This document shows positions 16,256 through 23,006 of a stretch of DNA of 27,009 nt, piece by piece (within the stretch, counting starts at the first letter, position 1; every line of letters begins with the position of its first letter). Position numbers and translations under genes: made by a program. The notes under the pieces are model-generated. The model did no database searches. It saw only the letters and a program-made list of their open reading frames with translations, and had not been told where the DNA came from. The DNA comes from Clostridia bacterium (GTDB taxonomy: Bacteria > Bacillota_A > Clostridia > Christensenellales > CAG-138): assembly GCA_017553815.1 (NCBI GenBank), contig JAFZJT010000152.1, positions 1-27,009 of the forward strand. Direction: 5' to 3'.

Positions 16256-17590
16256 TTACTTATTGCCGTTCTTTTTCTTCTTCAAAAGGATGACGATAAT
16301 GATTATGATGATAAGGATTATCGCAAGCCATATAAAGATGCAAAGGCCGAGGGGCTGCGGGCAGAAATGGCAGATGGAGCATTCCTTCTTTTCCTCGGGC
16401 TTGGTTTCGGGCGCGTTCGTATCGGCAGTCGGCGCGCCTGTTACGGCGGGATTTCCGCCGATATCAACGTTGTCGGTCCCAAACGCGATAACGTTCGACC
16501 AATCGGAGAAGATGGATTCCGTGTCGGGCTGGTCGCAACGGTAGCGGCAACGCAGCTCTATCTCGGTATCCTTTTCTATATGCGGGCGCTGTTCGTTCAC
16601 AAGGTGGATGAGCGAGCATTTGCGCTCGCCTGCGGATACGGTCCAATCGGTGTTCTGCATCTCTATCCATTCCGCATCGCCCTTAACGCGGGCATAGGTC
16701 TCGATGCAAAGATTTCCGCCCATTGCGGAGGCGCTCGTGACCTGCTTTGCAAGCTCGTCGGGCACGGTCAGCGTGTAGGCGACGACGGGATTATCGTTGA
16801 AGGTCTCGTCGGTCATGCGAAGATTCGTGATGACGGGCGCGGCGATCTCACCGGGCTTGATGGGCTCGATCTTCTCCGCGTCCTTGCCGACGGCGCAGGT
16901 TTCCGACCATTCGGAATAATAGTGCTTATCCACTACCTCGTCGCCGTTTGAGCGCGTGGTCGCCACAAGGCGGGCTCTAAAATAGGCGGTGTGCTCGGTG
17001 AAGTCGATATGCACGGAGTCGTCATGATATTCGTACTGGTCCTCGTTGAGCTGGTCCTTTACGCCCGGGGTGCCCGCGTCGGGGTCGCCGTTCCAGCGGG
17101 TATCATCGGGCACGGCGCGCAGTAGCCAAACGTCCTGCACGGTCTCGGTACCGTTGTTAAGGCCGATTTCGACGCCGTCCCATTCGCTGACGCGCCAATT
17201 CCAGTTTTCGTCGTAGCCGAAGCCGTATTCGCCCTTGGGCTCCCAGAATTCGTTTGCGTGCCAACCGCTGACGGGGTCGTTCACGTCGTCCAGCGCCCAG
17301 TCTATCTGAGCAACGAGGAAAATCTCGTCGTAGGAGCGCCCCTCGAAGAGCGTTTCGGGGTTGCCGTCCAGATGCGCCTGCTCAAGGCGCTTGAAGAAAT
17401 CGGTAATCGAGTTGTCGAGACTGTAGGAAAATGAGACCGTGGTCGGCGAATCGTTCCCCCCGAGCCATTGCGCCGCAACGTTCGCGGGCGCGTTGAGGTC
17501 AAAGGGAAGCGCATCAGCGCTTGAAGCAAACGCCGTCACGCACGGCAGGATAAGCAGCATAATAAGCAAGGCGGATAAGAGTTTTTTCAT
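16256..17590 (-). CDS. Secreted, C-terminally anchored surface protein, function unknown
   Basis: About 444 residues. It has a clear signal peptide (MKKLLSALLIMLLILPCVTAFA), a large outer region, a linker rich in Pro, Thr and Ala (GAPTADTNAPETKPEEKK), a Cys-rich ECSICHFCPQPLGLC segment, one membrane helix rich in Ile, and a KKKKNGNK stop-transfer tail. The outer part has Trp-rich beta segments (WALDDVNDPVSGWHANEFW, WNWRVSEWDGVEIG) and, from about residue 250, a probable Ig/Fn3-like domain (EIAAPVITNLRMTDETFND). I know no function. The four clustered cysteines next to the membrane suggest a disulfide or metal site. The ATG at 17590 is chosen; a TTG at 17596 (five bases from AGGAG, against eleven) would add two residues. 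It has its own promoter at 17669-17697. Confidence 0.85.
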   Translation of the reverse strand: MKKLLSALLIMLLILPCVTAFASSADALPFDLNAPANVAAQWLGGNDSPTTVSFSYSLDNSITDFFKRLEQAHLDGNPETLFEGRSYDEIFLVAQIDWALDDVNDPVSGWHANEFWEPKGEYGFGYDENWNWRVSEWDGVEIGLNNGTETVQDVWLLRAVPDDTRWNGDPDAGTPGVKDQLNEDQYEYHDDSVHIDFTEHTAYFRARLVATTRSNGDEVVDKHYYSEWSETCAVGKDAEKIEPIKPGEIAAPVITNLRMTDETFNDNPVVAYTLTVPDELAKQVTSASAMGGNLCIETYARVKGDAEWIEMQNTDWTVSAGERKCSLIHLVNEQRPHIEKDTEIELRCRYRCDQPDTESIFSDWSNVIAFGTDNVDIGGNPAVTGAPTADTNAPETKPEEKKECSICHFCPQPLGLCIFIWLAIILIIIIIIVILLKKKKNGNK

Positions 17591-17635
17591 TATCAAAACA
17601 TCTCCTTTTCGGGTTTTTGCCGTCCTGAAAACAAC

Positions 17636-17667
17636 GAACCGAGGGAAGAATATCCAACCCTCGGTTC
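17636..17667 (-). other. Hairpin in the leader of the 16256 gene / end of the M29 gene
   Basis: GAACCGAGGG (17636-17645) and CCCTCGGTTC (17658-17667) form a perfect 10-bp stem with a 12-base loop; GTTGTTTTC follows on the minus strand. It lies 54 bases past the M29 stop, so it may end that transcript, yet it also sits directly downstream of the next gene's -10 box and would therefore begin that gene's mRNA. Confidence 0.7.
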
Positions 17668-17668
17668 A

Positions 17669-17697
17669 ATTATATAACAATTTTACGATTTATTCAA
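17669..17697 (-). promoter_or_regulatory. Promoter of the surface-protein gene
   Basis: On the minus strand TTGAAT, 17 bp, TATAAT. Transcription should start within the hairpin at 17636-17667 or a base or two before it. Confidence 0.75.
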
Positions 17698-17721
17698 TAG
17701 CGCGATTGCCAGAAAAGGGCA

Positions 17722-18945
17722 TCAGAACGCCCACTTGCCCTTGCGGAAAACGGGCACGGTCTTGCCGTCGCGGGTGATGGCGTCGATGTCGAGACCTTCA
17801 TAGCCGATCATGAAGTCAACGTGCTCCATCGAGTCGTTGACGCCCAGCTTCTGGCACTCCTCGAGAGTTTTATTCTCATAGCCGTCGATGCAGTCGGAGA
17901 AGCCCATGCCGAGCGCAAGGTGGCAAGCGGCGTTCTCATCGAACAGCGTGTTGTAGAAAAGGATGCCGGATTCGTAGATCGGGGAGTTGACGGGCACGAG
18001 CGCGCATTCGCCGAGGTACGCCGCGCCCTCGTCCATAGATATCATCTGCTCGAGGAGCTGTTGATTCTTCTCGGCCTTCACCTCAACGGCCTTGCCGTTT
18101 TCAAAGCGAACGGAGAAATTCTCGATAAGCTCGCCGTTGTAGCTGAGGGGCATTGTGGAATAAACGATGCCCTCCGCCTTGCCGCGCATCGGGGAGGTGT
18201 AGCACTCCTCGGTGGGGATGTTGGCGTTGAACTCGATGCCCTGAAGGCTCTTATCGCCGCAGGCCTTGAACACGCCCTCGGGGATCATGCCGACGCGCAG
18301 GTCGGTGCCGTTATCGCCCTTATAGTGAAGCTCCGCGATGCCGAGGCCGTTGAGGTAGTCGCAGCGATCGTGCAGATCCTTGTTGTGCGCTTCCCATGCC
18401 GCAACGGGGTCGTCGGTAACGCGGGAGGTGGTGAGTATGGCCTCCCAAAGCTTCTCCATGGCCTTGCCCTTGGGAAGGCCGGGGAAAACCTTCTTTGCCC
18501 ACGCCGCGCCGGGAACGGCGGCGATGCACCACTGGTCCTTATTCTTCTTGGCGTCGATATAGGGCTTGATGATGGGCCAGCTCTTCTGCTGTGCCTTGGC
18601 TATCTTCTTCTGGTTGATGCCCTTGAGTCCGTCCGGGTCGTCGGAATCGATATAGATGCGGCAGGGCAGGGTGTCGACCCTGTGCTGAAGGCGCGCCTTC
18701 TCCCATTCCTCGACCTTTGCCAAGGTGGTAACGCTCTGATGGCGAACGTGGAGCTTTTCAAGGGGCTGATGGTCGAACTCGACGTGCACCTTGCGGGCTC
18801 CCGCCTTGTAGCACTCATCCACAAGCAGCTCGATGAACTTGGGCTGCTCGATGCCGCAGTAAACGTTGACGTCCTGACCCTTTTGAATGTTGACGCCGAC
18901 GCGGGCGATCAGGCGGGCATAACTGCGAAGTACGGTTTGTTTCAT
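17722..18945 (-). CDS. M29-family aminopeptidase (AmpS/PepS/AmpT-like)
   Basis: A 407-residue cytoplasmic metallo-aminopeptidase of family M29, whose members remove N-terminal residues from peptides with two metal ions. Candidate metal ligands sit in the expected places: Glu246/247 (NANIPTEECYTSP), Glu313 (YLGECALVPV), His342 (ENAACHLALG), His375 and Asp377 (MEHVDFMIG). The N-terminal half (YARLIARVGVNIQKGQDV) is the usual M29 start. Length is typical (about 410). The ATG at 18945 follows AAGGAGA. It has its own promoter at 19062-19090 and a strong stem-loop in its leader. The peptide specificity cannot be read from the sequence. Confidence 0.93.
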   Translation of the reverse strand: MKQTVLRSYARLIARVGVNIQKGQDVNVYCGIEQPKFIELLVDECYKAGARKVHVEFDHQPLEKLHVRHQSVTTLAKVEEWEKARLQHRVDTLPCRIYIDSDDPDGLKGINQKKIAKAQQKSWPIIKPYIDAKKNKDQWCIAAVPGAAWAKKVFPGLPKGKAMEKLWEAILTTSRVTDDPVAAWEAHNKDLHDRCDYLNGLGIAELHYKGDNGTDLRVGMIPEGVFKACGDKSLQGIEFNANIPTEECYTSPMRGKAEGIVYSTMPLSYNGELIENFSVRFENGKAVEVKAEKNQQLLEQMISMDEGAAYLGECALVPVNSPIYESGILFYNTLFDENAACHLALGMGFSDCIDGYENKTLEECQKLGVNDSMEHVDFMIGYEGLDIDAITRDGKTVPVFRKGKWAF

Positions 18946-18997
18946 TTTGTGTCTCCTTGTGTCTCTTTAAAAAGAGTATTGTTGATTTCGTGAAACA

Positions 18998-19033
18998 GGA
19001 GCCGACGGAGGGAGCTTCCCGCCGTTCGGCTCC
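18998..19033. other. Strong hairpin between M29 promoter and gene
   Basis: GGAGCCGA (18998-19005) pairs with TCGGCTCC (19026-19033), with a second inner stem (GGAGGGA/TCCCGCC, one mismatch). GTTTTTC follows on the plus strand, TGTTTC on the minus. No plus-strand gene ends here. It is about 90 bases past the lipoprotein stop on the minus strand and may terminate that transcript, but it also falls inside the M29 leader. Confidence 0.65.
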
Positions 19034-19061
19034 GTTTTTCATACGGTTTTCCGATATGGGT

Positions 19062-19090
19062 ATTTTACCATGAATAGGCTCTCATATCAA
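19062..19090 (-). promoter_or_regulatory. Extended -10 promoter of the M29 aminopeptidase gene
   Basis: On the minus strand TTGATA, 17 bp, TAAAAT, with TGG before the -10 box. The expected leader is about 110 bases. Confidence 0.75.
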
Positions 19091-19126
19091 GCCCTTTTTA
19101 TTGAAATAGAACTGTTTTTCATGTTC

Positions 19127-20230
19127 TCAAAGCTCGGGACAGGTCTCTAAGATATACGCCCTCCACGCATCGAACGCGGTTTGATAATCCGTTTTGAAGG
19201 CTTCATCGAAGCTCATCTGCCCGAAGCAGAAGCGGCTAAGCGCGTCAAAGCCGTATTCGCCGTCGAGCCACGCGACGAACGATATCGCCATTGCAAGGCT
19301 CAGCTTCTCGTCGCCCGAGTTGACCTCGGCATATTTGCGCGTATAACCCACGAAATAGCTAACGGGCTTGCCGGTCATTGTTGTGCCCCAGTTGCCCAGC
19401 CCGTACTCGAAGCCGGCGCGGGCGATCACGTCGTATATTCCGCGCATGATCGCGGGGGTATTCTCCCCGTCGTCGCTATAGCCGAGCCTGACTGCGGCAT
19501 CGTAGAAGGGCATATCAGGCGTTATCAGCGGAACGGAGTGCGCCTGCTCGCCATAGGGGGAAACGCAGTCGCCAAAGTATTGGGCGAAGCCGAGCTGCTC
19601 CCAGCCAACGGAATCGCTGTTTATAAGCGCGAGCACGTAGAGGCGTTCGCGGGATGAAAAGATGCTTGAATAGGTAAGCCTGAGATCGCTGACGTACAGG
19701 CTCTGTTCGCCGCCGATATACACGCGCTCATCCTCCACCCACCAGCCGAACTGCGAGGAGCCGAAATTGAAAACCACGGGCTTTGCCGCGATATCCTCGG
19801 GATAGACCGCAGAAGCGTTCTCGGAAAGGTACTCGCGGATAAAGGCGAGGCTTTTATCGGTCCGGTCTATCATATCCTTGAGCTCAATATTTGAAGGCTC
19901 GTCCCCGTTTATATATTGTTTGAGTAGCCTTGCATTGATGATGAAGTCGTCGTCATCAACGTAAAGGCTGTCGGCTTCCTTGGCCCCCTCGGGCAGAACG
20001 AGCTCCGAATAGCCCGAGCTGCCGCTGATAAAGAGGGCTTTGCTTTCGGGAGCGTATGTAGAGTAAAGCGGCCTCGGTGTGGGCACGGGGGTCGGCGCTT
20101 CGGTCGGCACTTCCGTGGGAGCCTCCGTCGGCGCTTTGGTCGGCCTGAGAGGCACGATCTGCGTTATTGTGCACCCCAAAAACAGCGTCGCGAGCAGCGC
20201 GGAAATGACCAGCGTAACAAGCTTTTTCAT
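19127..20230 (-). CDS. Lipoprotein with Pro/Thr/Glu linker, function unknown
   Basis: A 367-residue protein. The signal MKKLVTLVISALLATLFLGC gives a lipobox with lipid-carrying Cys20. A linker of APTE/VPTE/PTP units follows (about 31-55), then a ~300-residue outer domain. Its last third (SYFVGYTRKYAEVNSG, AISFVAWLDGEYGFDALSRFCFG, SFDEAFKTDYQTAFDAWRAYI) resembles the C-terminal part of peptidase MA-like proteins, where the protein wall and a 'dF.eAF...G....l...W' segment recur, but I find no HExxH, so if related it is probably inactive. The frame extends 23 codons further up; the ATG at 20230 is chosen because GAGGTGA precedes it and the signal peptide then starts at residue 1. The longer start would cross the promoter. 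Confidence 0.85.
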   Translation of the reverse strand: MKKLVTLVISALLATLFLGCTITQIVPLRPTKAPTEAPTEVPTEAPTPVPTPRPLYSTYAPESKALFISGSSGYSELVLPEGAKEADSLYVDDDDFIINARLLKQYINGDEPSNIELKDMIDRTDKSLAFIREYLSENASAVYPEDIAAKPVVFNFGSSQFGWWVEDERVYIGGEQSLYVSDLRLTYSSIFSSRERLYVLALINSDSVGWEQLGFAQYFGDCVSPYGEQAHSVPLITPDMPFYDAAVRLGYSDDGENTPAIMRGIYDVIARAGFEYGLGNWGTTMTGKPVSYFVGYTRKYAEVNSGDEKLSLAMAISFVAWLDGEYGFDALSRFCFGQMSFDEAFKTDYQTAFDAWRAYILETCPEL

Positions 20231-20270
20231 GATCTCACCTCGGTTGTTTTTGCGGATAAGCCGCAGGAAA

Positions 20271-20299
20271 ATATTACCATAATTCATATATTTTGGCAA
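20271..20299 (-). promoter_or_regulatory. Extended -10 promoter of the lipoprotein gene
   Basis: On the minus strand TTGCCA, 17 bp, TAATAT, with TGG before the -10 box; the ATG is at 20230. Confidence 0.75.
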
Positions 20300-20320
20300 G
20301 CCTCCCGTTTTAGCGGAGGA

Positions 20321-21625
20321 TCAGCGCTTTTCTATCGCCAGATACAGGCAATGATGCATTTTGCCCTTGTATTCGAGGTTCTCCTCGTGCACGATGGGCT
20401 TCATTCCGCATTTTTCCATAACGCGGCGGCTGGCGGCGTTTTCCTCAAAATGCCCCGCCTTGAGATAGGTATAGCCCATCGAAAACAGCGCGTCTATCGC
20501 GGCATAAAGCGCCTCGCTCGCATAGCCCCGGTTCCAATGCCCCGCGCCGATGAAATACCCTATCTCCGCGCTCGTTCCTTCAAGCTCGCAATCGTTGATA
20601 AAGCCGATTATTTCGCCGGACTTCAGCGCGATCCCGTAAACGAAGCGGCTTTCGTTCTCGGTATACTCGCGCATACTGTCGAAAAAGGCGTTTTCAAGCG
20701 CCTCTGTCTCGAGCGCGGGTATCATATAGGTGGAGTTCACACTTTCATCCTTCGCCATGCGGATGAACTCCGCCCTGTCGCGCTCCTCAAGCGGGCGCAT
20801 GATAAGCCTTTCGGTTTCGATGATATAGGGCTTATTTCTTGGAACGAGGGATTCGCGTTCGGAGCCGGATTCAAGCTCATATTCAAGCGCGTCCGCATAG
20901 CTCTGAACGGTGCCGCCCAGCGAAGAAAGCCACTCCTTGACACTTGCATTATCCCTGTATTCGAGCGGGCTTTTGCGTATCATAAGCGTTATTTCAAGCG
21001 GCAGGGGGTCCTTAAACACGCGGTTTTCAAGCGCCCATTCGCCCGCGCGGGTCTTAGCGATGACCTTGCCCGTGCGAAGCGTGTAGATGCACCGCGAAAT
21101 ATCCAAAAGCCAGCCGCAGGAATAGAGGCTTTCATCGGTAACGTGCGCGTATTCGCGGATGCCGTCGTAGTGCCGCCGAACCGCCGAAACGAGCTCATCC
21201 CTATCGGGAAGTGTAAAAAGCGAAGAATCCGCGGCGCCGTAAACGCATTTGCCGAATTTCGCAAGCTCGTAGCGCGCAAACGGGTCTATCTCGCACCTGT
21301 TCGTTATCCTCTGCCCGCTCGTTCCCCAGTAGACGAGGCGCTTGTACTCGCCGCTTTTATACTCATCTATATTGACGATAACGCCCTCGAAAAGGCGGTA
21401 ATACGGGTTTTCAGGCTCCTTCTCCATAAGCTCCTGCCGAAGCATCAGAAGGCTCTGCGCCGCTTCCTCGGTTATTTCGCCGTTTGCAAACGCGATAAAG
21501 TCGATATCGCTCCAACCGAGGCGAAAATCATCCATAACTGCGCTTCCGTAGAGCCAAAGGCTGTGCATTTTGCCGCCGAGCCGTGAAGCTGTCTCATCGG
21601 TCATTTTTTTTATCGAGTCCTGCAT
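20321..21625 (-). CDS. Fusion of AadA-like nucleotidyltransferase and GNAT acetyltransferase
   Basis: A 434-residue two-domain protein. Residues 1-255 look like an ANT(3'')/ANT(9)-type adenylyltransferase: LWLYGSAVMDDF then WSDIDFIAF, with Gly27-Ser28 and the metal-binding Asp40/Asp42; Glu80 (LFEGVIVNID) stands where AadA has its catalytic base; TGKVIAKTRAGEWALEN is the C-terminal helix pattern of AadA. Residues 267-434 are a RimJ/RimL-type GNAT: IIETERLIMRPLEERD, acetyl-CoA loop HWNRGYASEAL (363-373), NAASRRVMEKCGM (396-408). The two activities could both modify an aminoglycoside-like or other amine/hydroxyl compound, which is inference; no resistance phenotype can be claimed. ATG follows AAAGGAGAT. 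It has its own promoter with a dyad over the -10 box. Confidence 0.88.
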   Translation of the reverse strand: MQDSIKKMTDETASRLGGKMHSLWLYGSAVMDDFRLGWSDIDFIAFANGEITEEAAQSLLMLRQELMEKEPENPYYRLFEGVIVNIDEYKSGEYKRLVYWGTSGQRITNRCEIDPFARYELAKFGKCVYGAADSSLFTLPDRDELVSAVRRHYDGIREYAHVTDESLYSCGWLLDISRCIYTLRTGKVIAKTRAGEWALENRVFKDPLPLEITLMIRKSPLEYRDNASVKEWLSSLGGTVQSYADALEYELESGSERESLVPRNKPYIIETERLIMRPLEERDRAEFIRMAKDESVNSTYMIPALETEALENAFFDSMREYTENESRFVYGIALKSGEIIGFINDCELEGTSAEIGYFIGAGHWNRGYASEALYAAIDALFSMGYTYLKAGHFEENAASRRVMEKCGMKPIVHEENLEYKGKMHHCLYLAIEKR

Positions 21626-21663
21626 TTTTATCTCCTTTTTGCGGCGGCACGCGCCCGCCTTTT

Positions 21664-21689
21664 GAGCGAATTATACACGAAATTCGCTC
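21664..21689. promoter_or_regulatory. Operator-like dyad over the fusion gene's -10 box
   Basis: GAGCGAATT (21664-21672) and AATTCGCTC (21681-21689) are perfect 9-bp arms around 8 bp. The dyad covers the -10 box of the minus-strand promoter and part of its spacer, a usual place for a repressor. No regulator gene is adjacent. Confidence 0.6.
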
Positions 21690-21698
21690 GGCATTCAA
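21670..21698 (-). promoter_or_regulatory. Promoter of the nucleotidyltransferase-GNAT gene
   Basis: On the minus strand TTGAAT, 17 bp, TATAAT; the ATG is at 21625, giving a leader of about 35 bases. Confidence 0.8.
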
Positions 21699-21711
21699 TC
21701 GTCACGTGCGA

Positions 21712-21753
21712 AAAAAGCACGCGTTGGGCGCGTCCGCCCTTCGCGTGCTTTTT
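21712..21753. terminator. Strong intrinsic terminator after the tldE-like gene
   Basis: AAAAAGCACGCG (21712-21723) and CGCGTGCTTTTT (21742-21753) form a 12-bp stem including the A/T flanks, with a GC-rich loop that can itself pair. It is 23 bases past the stop at 21776. Confidence 0.9.
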
Positions 21754-21775
21754 CCAAGTCGGTTTTATTCGGTTA

Positions 21776-22993
21776 TCATTTATTAACGTCCATCATGATG
21801 GCGCTCAGCGAGCTTCCCTTCATCGGCTCGTCGCGCACGGTGCCGATATAGTCCTTGCCGAGAAGCTCGAAGAAATCGCCGCTGAAGGTAATATTGGGCA
21901 GGCGGCCGACGAGCTCGCCGTCCTCCATCAGATACGCAAGCTGCGCGGGCGAAGCGTAGTGTCCGTCGGGGGTCGCGTCGCCGCCCTCCGCCACCACAAC
22001 GTATATCGCCTTGCCGGGCACGAGCTCCTTGAGGCTCCTCGCGGTGGGCTCCACGTACAGCCCGCGAAGCCCCGCGTCGGGAACGCCGTCGTAGGCGGCC
22101 TGCGCGGTGCCGATATTCGGAAGATCAAAGGTATCCGCCGATTTTTTGCAGGTCAGCAGCCCCTTGAGCACGCCGTTTTCAACGAAGCTCGGCCTATAAT
22201 TATTCTCGGAAACACAGCCCTCAACGTCGAAAAACCTTGCGCCGGGAGCGGTTGCGGGGTTCATATCCTCCATGACGCTCAGCTTTTCGGAGAAAACCTT
22301 TTCGCCGAGCTTGCCGCTCAGAAGGGATGCGCCGGCGGCGTACAGCTCGCCAACAAAATGATTTATGAAGCGGTAAAGCACCATCGAAATATCGAACACA
22401 ACGGGGTATCTGCCCGGCTCGATATCGACGCTTCTAAAGAAGGCGTCGTATTCCTTCTTGAACTGAGCAACGAGCGCGTCCGCCTCGAAGGAGTCGCCCT
22501 CCCAGCTGAGGAAGGCGTCGAAAATATTGCCGCCGCCGCGATTCTGGGCGATAAGGCCGGTATAGACCTTTCCGCCCGAGTAGGCAAGGTGGCGCCCCTT
22601 TGAATTCTCATATTCCGTGCTCGTGTAGGTAAGGCCTATTTTATTTGAAAAGGCGAAATTAGGGCAGGCTTCGCCGAGGCGGTCGAGGAAAGCCTGCATA
22701 GTCGGAATGAGCTCGGGAATGGGGATTATCTCCCCGTCGTGCCTTTCCTCGATTTCAAGCGCACCCTCGAGCTTTTCGGGGTAGGGGATGCCGAATTCAA
22801 GCGCCTCGACAGCCCTCTTGGTGAGCTCCTCCTCGTTCGGCTCGCCTATGCAGCCCGCAACGCCGATACAGCCGTTCTCGTAAACGCGTACGGTGCCGGT
22901 CGTTTTCTCGGTCTGGCGGAAGCTGTCTATCCTGCCCGCGGTAACGTTGAGCATAACGGTTCTTTCGGTCTCTTTGATAAACTCTTTTTCCAT
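21776..22993 (-). CDS. TldE/PmbA-like subunit of TldD/TldE protease
   Basis: A 405-residue protein of the U62 (PmbA/TldD) family. In TldD/TldE the TldE subunit lacks the zinc motif and forms the reaction chamber with TldD; no HExxxH is present here. Family features seen: an N-terminal domain (RTVMLNVTAGRIDSFRQTE), a middle LIAQNRGGGNIFDAF region, and the C-terminal SENNYRPSFVENGVLKGLL, VVVAEGGDATPDGHYASPAQ, GRLPNITFSGDFFELLGKDYIGTV segments. The ATG at 22993 has AGGGGTG eight bases upstream; the GTG at 23002 would overlap that site. It begins 13 bp after the tldD stop, so the pair is one transcript and surely one complex. Confidence 0.9.
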   Translation of the reverse strand: MEKEFIKETERTVMLNVTAGRIDSFRQTEKTTGTVRVYENGCIGVAGCIGEPNEEELTKRAVEALEFGIPYPEKLEGALEIEERHDGEIIPIPELIPTMQAFLDRLGEACPNFAFSNKIGLTYTSTEYENSKGRHLAYSGGKVYTGLIAQNRGGGNIFDAFLSWEGDSFEADALVAQFKKEYDAFFRSVDIEPGRYPVVFDISMVLYRFINHFVGELYAAGASLLSGKLGEKVFSEKLSVMEDMNPATAPGARFFDVEGCVSENNYRPSFVENGVLKGLLTCKKSADTFDLPNIGTAQAAYDGVPDAGLRGLYVEPTARSLKELVPGKAIYVVVAEGGDATPDGHYASPAQLAYLMEDGELVGRLPNITFSGDFFELLGKDYIGTVRDEPMKGSSLSAIMMDVNK

Positions 22994-23006
22994 ATCATTC
23001 ACCCCT

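Noticed and set aside
16111..16293. Possible 60-codon gene on the plus strand
   Set aside because: No ribosome binding site, overlaps the end of the surface-protein gene and a hairpin; composition gives no protein family.
17821..18993. Plus-strand ORF (390 codons) opposite the M29 gene
   Set aside because: Shadow ORF; the minus-strand frame carries the M29 metal ligands, a promoter and a ribosome binding site.
20351..21586. Plus-strand ORF (411 codons) opposite the nucleotidyltransferase-GNAT gene
   Set aside because: Shadow ORF lacking a ribosome binding site and any motif.
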